Below, piece by piece: positions 47,001 to 56,800 of a stretch of DNA of 64,000 nt (its first letter is position 1; every line of letters starts with the position of its first letter). The stretch comes from Strigamia acuminata (Eukaryota; Arthropoda; Chilopoda; Geophilomorpha; Linotaeniidae). Location: NCBI GenBank assembly GCA_949358305.1, contig CASHSZ010000139.1:87101-151100 (forward strand). Reading direction: 5' to 3'. A model generated the notes under the pieces. It worked only from the letters and a program-made list of their open reading frames with translations, searched no databases and was not told the origin of the DNA. The position numbers were made by a program, and so were the translations under genes.

Positions 47001-49931
47001 AATGTAAGTTTTAGAAACATCCAACCGATGATTTGGGAGAATAGACTTTTGATCTCATCACAGTTGACTTAGCACAAACACCACAAGACCAATGTCTCTG
47101 AATGTTCAGAAATAGTGTTTAAACTTTAGTAGAAGGCTCCAATGTAAGTTTTAGAAACATTCAACCGATGATTTGGGAGAATAGACTTTTGACCTCATCA
47201 CAGTTGACTTAGCACAAACACCACAAGACCAATGTCTCTGAATGTTCAGAAATAGTGTTTAAACCTTAGTAGAAGGCTCCAATGTAAGTTTTAGAAACAT
47301 CCAACCAATGATTTGGGAGAATAGACTTTTGATCTCATCACAGTTGACTTAGCACAAACACCACAAGACCAATGTCTCTGAATGTTCAGAAATAGTGTTT
47401 AAACCTTAGTAGAAGGCTCCAATGTAAGTTTTAGAAACATCCAACCGATGATTTGGGAGAATAGACTTTTGATCTCATCACAGTTGACTTAGCACAAACA
47501 CCACAAGTCCAATGTCTCTGAATGTTCAGAAATAGTGTTTAAACCTTAGTAGAAGCCTTCAATATAAGTTTTAGCAACACCCAAGCAATAAATTTTGAAA
47601 AAAAAATTTTGAGCTCATTTCACATCGCAGTTGACTTAGCACAAACACCACAAGACCAATGTCTCTGAATGTTCAGAAATAGTGTTTAAACCTTAGTAGA
47701 AGCCTTCAATATAAGTTTTAGCAACACCCAAGCAATAAATTTTGAAAAAAAAATTTTGAGCTTATTTTACATCACAGTTGACTTAGCACAAACACCACAA
47801 GACCAATGTCTCTGAATGTTCAGAAATTTAGTAGAAGGCTCCAATGTAAGTTTTAGAAACATCCAACCAATGATTTGGGAGAATAGACTTTTGATCTCAT
47901 CACAGTTGACTTAGCACAAACACCACAAGACCAATGTCTCTGAATGTTCAGAAATAGTGTTTAAACCTTAGTAGAAGGCTCCAATGTAAGTTTTAGAAAC
48001 ATCCAACCGATGATTTGGGAGAATAGACTTTTGATCTCATCACAGTTGACTTAGCACAAACACCACAAGACCAATGTCTCTGAATGTTCAGAAATAGTGT
48101 TTAAACCCTAGTAGAAAGCTCCAATGTAAGTTTTAGAAACATTCAACCAATGATTTGGGAGAATAGACTTTTGATCTCATCACAGTTGACTTAGCACAAA
48201 CACCACAAGACCAATGTCTCTGAATGTTCAGAAATAGTGTTTAAACCTTAGTAGAAGGCTCCAATGTAAGTTTTAGAAACATCCAACCGATGATTTGGGA
48301 GAATAGACTTTTGATCTCATCACAGTTGACTTAGCACAAACACCACAAGACCAATGTCTCTGAATGTTCAGAAATAGTGTTTAAACCTTAGTAGAAGGCT
48401 CCAATGTAAGTTTTAGAAACATCCAATCAATGATTTGGGAGAATAGACTTTTGATCTCATCACAGTTGACTTAGCACAAACACCACAAGACCAATGTCTC
48501 TGAATGTTCAGAAATAGTGTTTAAACCTTAGTAGAAGGCTCCAATGTAAGTTTTAGAAACATCCAACCGATGATTTGGGAAAATAGACTTTTGATCTCAT
48601 CACAGTTGACTAGGCACAAACACCAAAAGACCAATGTCTCTGAATGTTCAGAAATAGTGTTTAAACCTTAGTAGAAGGCTCCAATGTAAGTTTTAGAAAC
48701 ATCCAACCGATGATTTGGGAGAATAGACTTTTGATCTCATCACAGTTGACTTAGCACAAACACCACAAGACCAATGTCTCTGAATGTTCAGAAATAGTAT
48801 TTAAACCTTAGTAGAAGTCTTCAATGTAAGTTTTAGCAACATCCAAGCAATGATTTGGGAGAATAGACTTTTGATCTCATCACAGTTGACTTAGCACAAA
48901 CACCACAAGACCAATGTCTCTGAACGTTCAGAAATAGTATTTAAACCTTAGTAGAAGCCTTCAATGTAAGTTTTAGCAACATCCAAGCAATGATTTGAGA
49001 GAATAGACTTTTGATCTCATCACAGTTGACTTAGCACAAACACCACAAGTCCAATGTCTCTGAATGTTCAGAAATAATGTTTAAACCTTAGTAGAAGGCT
49101 CCAATGTAAGTTTTAGAAACATCCAACTGATGATTTGGAAGAATAGACTTTTGATCTCATCACAGTTGACTTAGCACAAACACCACAAGACCAATGTCTC
49201 TGAATGTTCAGAAATAGTGTTTAAACCTTAGTAGAAGGCTCCAATGTAAGTTTTAGAAACATCCAACCGATGATTTGGGAGAATAGACTTTTAATCTCAT
49301 CACAGTTGACTTAGCACAAACACCACAAGTCCAATGTCTCTGAATGTTCAGAAATAGTGTTTAAACCTTAGTAGAAGGCTCCAATGTAAGTTTTAGAAAC
49401 ATCCAACCAATGATTTGGGAGAATAGATTTTTGATCTCATCACAGTTGACTTAGCACAAACACCACAAGTCCAATGTCTCTGAATGTTTAGAAATAGTTT
49501 TTAAACCTTAGTAGAAGCCTTCAATATAAGTTTTAGCAACACCCAAGCAATAAATTTTGAAAAAAAAATTTTGAGCATATTTCACATCGCAGTTGACTTA
49601 GCACAAACACCACAAGACCAATGTCTCTGAATGTTTAGAAATAGTGTTTAAACCTTAGTAGAAGGCTCCAATGTAAGTTTTAGAAACATCCAACCGATGA
49701 TTTGGGAGAATAGACTTTTGATCTCATCACAGTTGACTTAGCACAAACACCACAAGACCAATGTCTCTGAATGTTCAGAAATAGTGTTTAAACCTTAGTA
49801 GAAGGCTCCAATGTAAGTTTTAGAAACATCCAACCGATGATTTGGGAGAATAGACTTTTGATCTCATCACAGTTGACTTAGCACAAACACCACAAGACCA
49901 ATGTCTCTGAATGTTCAGAAATAGTGTTTAA
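44015..49931. repeat. 5917-bp satellite super-unit, copy 1
   Basis: Forty-two monomers, seven of them long and one with a 12-bp deletion (42 x 140 + 49 - 12 = 5917). Private markers recur in order in the second copy starting at 49932: cacaacaag (44951 and 50868), aactaatg (45315 and 51232), the 12-bp deletion (47828 and 62722), tgactaggcac (48607 and 63501) and gaacgttcag. Copy 2 lacks one 140-bp monomer, is split by element 3 and runs off the window. Confidence 0.88.
45555..47542. repeat. Two tandem 994-bp (7-mer) units
   Basis: Long type 1, long type 2, then five 140-bp monomers (2 x 147 + 5 x 140 = 994), repeated at 45555 and 46549, with a third copy starting at 47543. A six-monomer version of 854 bp, missing the actttag monomer, occurs at 61583-62436. 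Confidence 0.87.
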
Positions 49932-52278
49932 ACCCTAGTAGAAAGCTCCAATGTAAGTTTTAGAAACATCCAACCAATGATTTGGGAGAATAGACTTTTG
50001 ATCTCATCACAGTTGACTTAGCACAAACACCACAAGACCAATGTCTCTGAATGTTCAGAAATAGTGTTTAAACCTTAGTAGAAGGCTCCAATGTAAGTTT
50101 TAGAAACATCCAACCGATGATTTGGGAGAATAGACTTTTGACCTCATCACAGTTGACTTAGCACAAACACCACAAGACCAATGTCTCTGAATGTTCAGAA
50201 ATAGTGTTTAAACCTTAGTAGAAGGCTCCAATGTAAGTTTTAGAAACATCCAACCAATGATTTGGGAGAATAGACTTTTGATCTCATCACAGTTGACTTA
50301 GCACAAACACCACAAGACCAATGTCTCTGAATGTTCAGAAATAGTGTTTAAACCTTAGTAGAAGGCTCCAATGTAAGTTTTAGAAACATCCAACCGATGA
50401 TTTGGGAGAATAGACTTTTGATCTCATCACAGTTGACTTAGCACAAACACCACAAGACCAATGTCTCTGAATGTTCAGAAATAGTGTTTAAACCTTAGTA
50501 GAAGCCTTCAATGTAAGTTTTAGCAACATCCAAGCGATGATTTGGGAGAATAGACTTTTGATCTCATCACAGTTGACTTAGCACAAACACCACAAGACCA
50601 ATGTCTCTGAATGTTCAGAAATAGTGTTTAAACCTTAGTAGAAGGTTCCAATGTAAGTTTTAGAAACATCCAACCGATGATTTGGGAGAATAGACTTTTG
50701 ATCTCATCACAGTTGACTTAGCACAAACACCACAAGACCAATGTCTCTGAATGTTCAGAAATAGTGTTTAAACCTTAGTAGAAGGTTCCAATGTAAGTTT
50801 TAGAAACATCCAACCGATGATTTGGGAGAATAGACTTTTGATCTCATCACAGTTGACTTAGCACAAACACAACAAGACCAATGTCTCTGAATGTTCAGAA
50901 ATAGTGTTTAAACCTTAGTAGAAGGCTCCAATGTAAGTTTTAGAAACATCCAACCGATGATTTGGGAGAATAGACTTTTGATCTCATCACAGTTGACTTA
51001 GCACAAACACCACAAGACCAATGTCTCTGAATGTTCAGAAATAGTGTTTAAACTTTAGTAGAAGGCTCCAATGTAAGTTTTAGAAACATTCAACCGATGA
51101 TTTGGGAGAATAGACTTTTGACCTCATCACAGTTGACTTAGCACAAACACCACAAGACCAATGTCTCTGAATGTTCAGAAATAGTGTTTAAACCTTAGTA
51201 GAAGGCTCCAATGTAAGTTTTAGAAACATCCAACTAATGATTTGGGAGAATAGACTTTTGATCTCATCACAGTTGACTTAGCACAAACACCACAAGACCA
51301 ATGTCTCTGAATGTTCAGAAATAGTGTTTAAACCTTAGTAGAAGGCTCCAATGTAAGTTTTAGAAACATCCAACCGATGATTTGGGAGAATAGACTTTTG
51401 ATCTCATCACAGTTGACTTAGCACAAACACCACAAGTCCAATGTCTCTGAATGTTCAGAAATAGTGTTTAAACCTTAGTAGAAGCCTTCAATATAAGTTT
51501 TAGCAACACCCAAGCAATAAATTTTGAAAAAAAAATTTTGAGCTCATTTCACATCGCAGTTGACTTAGCACAAACACCACAAGACCAATGTCTCTGAATG
51601 TTCAGAAATAGTGTTTAAACCTTAGTAGAAGCCTTCAATATAAGTTTTAGCAACACCCAAGCAATAAATTTTGAAAAAAAAATTTTGAGCTTATTTTACA
51701 TCACAGTTGACTTAGCACAAACACCACAAGACCAATGTCTCTGAATGTTCAGAAATAGTGTTTAAACCTTAGTAGAAGGCTCCAATGTAAGTTTTAGAAA
51801 CATCCAACCAATGATTTGGGAGAATAGACTTTTGATCTCATCACAGTTGACTTAGCACAAACACCACAAGACCAATGTCTCTGAATGTTCAGAAATAGTG
51901 TTTAAACCTTAGTAGAAGGCTCCAATGTAAGTTTTAGAAACATCCAACCGATGATTTGGGAGAATAGACTTTTGATCTCATCACAGTTGACTTAGCACAA
52001 ACACCACAAGACCAATGTCTCTGAATGTTCAGAAATAGTGTTTAAACTTTAGTAGAAGGCTCCAATGTAAGTTTTAGAAACATTCAACCGATGATTTGGG
52101 AGAATAGACTTTTGACCTCATCACAGTTGACTTAGCACAAACACCACAAGACCAATGTCTCTGAATGTTCAGAAATAGTGTTTAAACCTTAGTAGAAGGC
52201 TCCAATGTAAGTTTTAGAAACATCCAACTAATGATTTGGGAGAATAGACTTTTGATCTCATCACAGTTGACTTAGCAC

Positions 52279-53832
52279 TGTAGCAAACAACCTTGGCTCT
52301 CACAAGGAATACTGGCGAATTGGTCTGTAAACTCTGGAGACCGCCCGAGACTGTATAGTGGTTGATGAAACAAGTTGACCTCTCAGCCCAAACTCTAGGC
52401 CTAACTGCATCATGAGAAATCAGGCCTAACTGCATTCAGTTGAAAATGATAAAGGAAGCTCTCTGGATACTGGGGAAAACCTTGTGCCTCCAGTGAGGAG
52501 GAGAGCATGCAAAGCTTTCTACTCACTCATTTGCATATTTCCCTGAGTAGGAAATAAGATCAGAAAAGAATGTTCAAAGCAGGAGTGAAAACACATCAAC
52601 TTTTTAATCTTAACAACAAGTAACAACTGATTGCTTCTTTAGCAACCACACAACAACTGGTCACCTGCTTACAATAAATATCAGTGACCAAACAATACAG
52701 ATTTGCATAATAACAATAGTGCCAACAAGGTTTCCGTATTCCTACAACAGATGTCAAACTTAACATAAGTAAAGGCAAAACTTAACCTAACACCTTGATA
52801 ACATTATGACCTGTGCAAACAGCACTTCACTTAAACTTAACAGATAATTCAAAGGCTAAAACTAACATTAATTACACTCAAAACACAATGCTTAGCCCAA
52901 ACCCAATCACCACCAACAGAGGGCGCAACGTGTCACAGTTTTAACCCCTTTACAACCATGCAATAACAAAGGTAAAGGCTTAGATTAATAACTCTTAATA
53001 TTGGTAATTTATACAAACAATAACTAGTATATATTCCCTATGTCCAGGTTTCATTAAAACCCCAAACTAAATAATAACAGGGCACCAGTGCAGCACCAAA
53101 TCCAAGATGGCGACCATGCAACTGCTAAAATGACGTGAATGGAGCCAAACAAGGTCGCAAGCGACTCACAGGCCTTCTCAACGATGGATCTGCGTCCTAG
53201 AACGGTCAGTACAACTTTCCCAGTGCTTGGACATTGAAACCCGACCAATTCAACTCATTTGCAGGACCCACACGACCACGAGAGGCGTCGCAAGGCGTGC
53301 GCTCACGCCCGACGCTCCCGAACGCTCACAAACGATGTCCAACGTTCATCCAGCGACCCAGGACACCTGGGGAGTTCCTTAAACACCAATACAAGTTAGT
53401 ATAAATTAAATCACAAGCAAAACAAGCACTAAAACTGCAATTGTGCTTATTTCAGGTTCTTCCCGTCTCCCAGTTCACTTGCGCTATGGCGGCCATCTTG
53501 CCGGTGCACGACTATCTCCCTCGCAAGTGAACTGGAAACGGGAGAGAACTTACAAATACTAGAAACAACACCTAAAAGTGAAAAAGACACATAAAACAAT
53601 TACAAAAGACTAAAAACACAACTTTCAAACATTCCAGGTGTGGCAGGCGAAGTGGCAACCCCCTTGAACTTCCAGGATCGTGTCAACAAAGCAGCAAACC
53701 AACTGGACATGTCAGATATGTGTTAAAAATCTATTCAAACTTGACAACAAAATTAAAAAAGCCTATTCTTCCTTTCAGAAGATAAACAACGTGAAATCTC
53801 CAGATCTTTTTGTTGCGTTCTTGCTCGCAACA
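52279..53832 (-). repeat. 3' LTR of element 3
   Basis: 1554 bp. Its sense start (53832 downward) is the inverted repeat TGTTGCG - 8 nt - CGCAACA, nearly the same as in element 2. It contains a long imperfect inverted repeat (53461-53483 with 53522-53543; 14-bp perfect core CCAGTTCACTTGCG). The loop holds the YY1-like GGCCATCTTG, and CAAGATGGCG lies at 53103-53112. Open frames of 60-73 codons inside it look fortuitous. Confidence 0.95.
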
Positions 53833-53857
53833 TCGCTGCCAGCCGAAAAAGAAGCAG
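53833..53857 (-). promoter_or_regulatory. Putative polypurine-tract equivalent of element 3
   Basis: The sense sequence before the 3' LTR is CTTCTTTTTCGGCTGGCAGCGA, in two parts: a pyrimidine run, then CGGCTGGCAGCGA. The final AGCGA and the following LTR start are shared with element 2, and the CGGCYGGCA core with element 1. The stop codon of gag-pol lies about 50 bp upstream. Confidence 0.45.
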
Positions 53858-53884
53858 ACAGCCGGCTCAAACAAATCGACCACG

Positions 53885-56800
53885 CTAATCCAGCTCCAAG
53901 GCCCTCACGTGTTTGACCGAGCGGCGGTATTCCTTTCCATTGGCTGTAACTACTCTCACGACGCGCACAAACCCATCTTCGCCGGGTAGGACCTCGATGA
54001 CCCGTGCCAGCGGCCAGAAGTACGGATTGCAGCCGACCTTTTCCAGCAATACTATCTGGTTGACCTCCGGATTCTTGAAACGTGAGTCGCCCTTAACTTC
54101 ATGAAAATTTCTTAGTTGTTTCAGGTAACTCTCGCGCCAAATCCGCCAGAACTCCCAAATGAAAAGTCGTCTCTTTCTATCCAATCGCCGTAGGTCTTTT
54201 TTCTGTATCGCGTGCAGCGGACGGTTGATTACCCACTTGGGCATTCCTCCAGTGAGGAAATTCTCAGGGCTGAGAATTCTCCCGCCGTCAACCTCCTCAT
54301 GCACGTAGGACAGTGGCCTTGAGTTAAGCACGGAACCTATCTCGGCGGCTAGCGTCTGTAGCGTCTCCAAATCTACGGTCCTGCGCAGCAGCATCTTACG
54401 CAATTTATCTTTCACCGACCGCACAAGCCTCTCCCAGGCTCCTCCGGCCCATGGTGACAATGGTGGAATGAACGACCAAACCACTCGCTTCTCCGAAAGG
54501 AACGTCCGGATCCCATCCTTGGTCAGCAATTTACCCCACGACTGTATCTCCTGGCTTCCTCGCTCGAAAGTTTTGGAGTTATCGGAGAACACTTTCGCCG
54601 GATACCCAAATCTTGCGCCGAAACGACGGAAGGCCAGAAGAAACTTTTCCACTGAAAGATTCTCGGAAACTTCCAAATGTATCGCTCGCGTTACTAGGCA
54701 AGTAAATAATAGAATATAGACTTTCCTTCCTTTCTCCTTATGCCTGACTGTGAGAGGACCGAGGTGGTCAATTCCTGTATGCTGGAACGGGGCTGCCGGC
54801 GTGACGCGCTCCATCGGCGGGTCACCAGTGGATGGGTTATTGCGGTCCAACCGTTCTCGTTTGCAGACCAAGCAACTCCGGATCACAGCCTTGACCGTTC
54901 GGCGTCCTCTTACAATCCAATACTTGTCTCTCAACCGATAAAACGTCTCACTCAGCTCACCATGCAGGAGCTGCAAGTGAACCTTCTTGATGATTAGCCT
55001 TGTTACCCAACTATCCGGGTGTAACAAGATGGGAAACGTCTCGTCGAAGGGAAGCTCTGACTTCCCTAGACGGCTCCTTAGTCGTAGTAAATCTCTCTCA
55101 TCCAGAAATATGTCGAAATTTTTCAGGATGGAGCCCTTTGCCACCTTCTCCTTCACCATCGCGGCTTGTCTTTCGTCTGGAAAACTCAAGACCTGAGCCA
55201 AGCGGATGACTCTTTCCTCGGCAACTTCTATCTCGAGAACCTCGAGGTCCCTCCCGCGGGCGGAAAAAGGAAGCCAGCGCCGCATGAATGCGAAAACTCG
55301 TACGAGGCGATTAAAACTGCTAAACCGCTTGAAAACCTCGCATATATGCGCTTCTCCATCTGACGCAACTAAAGCTACCTTTTCCTTCTTTGCCTCTTCC
55401 ATTGGGAGGTCAACGTCTTCGGGTTCGTCCACGAGGTCTTCCAACTGACCAGGCCCGTCCCACCAGAGACGGTTGGCCAAAAGGCTCTTTGCCTCGCATG
55501 GGCGTGTCAATACGTCCGCCGGATTTCGATCCGTCGGGACGTATGCCCACTGACTCGGACTTGACTTCTCAAGAACTTCTGCCACTCTGTTGGAGACATA
55601 TGGCTTCCACCTGTTCTTATTAGACTTCAACCACCCGAGCGCGACCATTGAGTCCGAGTAATACCTTATCTTCCCAATCGGATAACCCGGTAAGAAATCT
55701 TCTAAGATGTACTCCACCATCCGGACTCCAACAACCGTTGCTGTCAACTCAAGGCGAGGTAAAGTCAACTTAGTGGTGGGGGCAATTCTGCTTTTGCTCA
55801 AGAGCAGTTGGGTTGCGCCTGACGCAGCTCGAACGTAGATTGCGCACCCGTACGCCTGTGGACTTGCGTCGCAAAAAACGTCAATGTCCATCTCTTGGCC
55901 CGAGTACGTCCCCATCCAACGCTTCACCCGGGCTTCGGTGAGGCGCTGAAGATCGGCGTACCATTTGGCCACTATCTCTCGGTTCTCTTCTGAGATAATG
56001 TCGTCCCATCTGATGTCGTGACCCCACATACTCTGCAAGAGTATCTTCATCCTCAAAATGACTGGAGCTATCAACCCCAAGGGGTCGAAGACTGATGCCA
56101 ATAATGACAGAATGCCCCTCCTGGACCGGGGGATCTCAACACCGGTGGGGATCCTGAACATAAGCGTGTCGTCTTGGACACTCCAAAGGATGCCCAGCAT
56201 TTTGACAATGCCTAAATCTTCAAACTTGTCTGCACGCATGTGGAAATCTTTGTCTTTGAGTGCGTCAAAGACCTCTGCCTTTGATGTTGCCCACTTGACG
56301 AGAGGCAGCTTTCCCTCGTCAAGGATTCTGCGTAGATTGACACAGTGTTTTACTGTCTCTTTGGTTCCATCGGCACCGGACGTCAAGTCGTCCATGTAGA
56401 TGCCCTTGTCTAGGGCATCTGCCTCTTTGGGGAAAAGCACCAAATACAATCGCCCTTGCGCGCGGATCACAGCGCACAACAAGAATGGCGACGAATTCAC
56501 CCCGAATGGTACGACTATCATTCTTAAAACGACCAGATGATCCCACAAATTCTGCCAAGAATATCCTTCTTGGAAGTATTCTTCTGAAACCCAAAGGAAT
56601 CGCAAAAAATCGCAATGGTCCGGATTAATCAGCACTTGCAGGAAAGCCTGCTTAATGTCTGCTATCGCCACTACACAGAAAAGGCGAAAACGGATCATAA
56701 CTGGGACAATATCCGGATTTAAAGAGGGGCCAGGATACAGGCAGTCGTTCAGCGAAGGTAGCCCCTTCTTCGCCGACGACGCGTTGAAAACGACACGGAA

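Larger units (their letters stand above)
36272..52278. repeat. Satellite array C with super-unit
   Basis: A 16.0-kb satellite array between elements 2 and 3. It contains two kinds of larger order. A seven-monomer unit of 994 bp (five short, two long monomers) starts at 45555, 46549 and 47543. A 5917-bp super-unit (44015-49931) starts again at 49932. Around 48.1-49.4 kb the monomers are unusually diverged. Small indels include a 2-bp loss (ccaatgtctgaatg, 38622) and a 12-bp loss at 47828. No genes. Confidence 0.97.

Noticed and set aside
52279-53832. Envelope gene or second frame in element 3
   Set aside because: Gag-pol ends about 50 bp before the 3' LTR, leaving no room. The 60-73-codon frames in the LTR show no domain.
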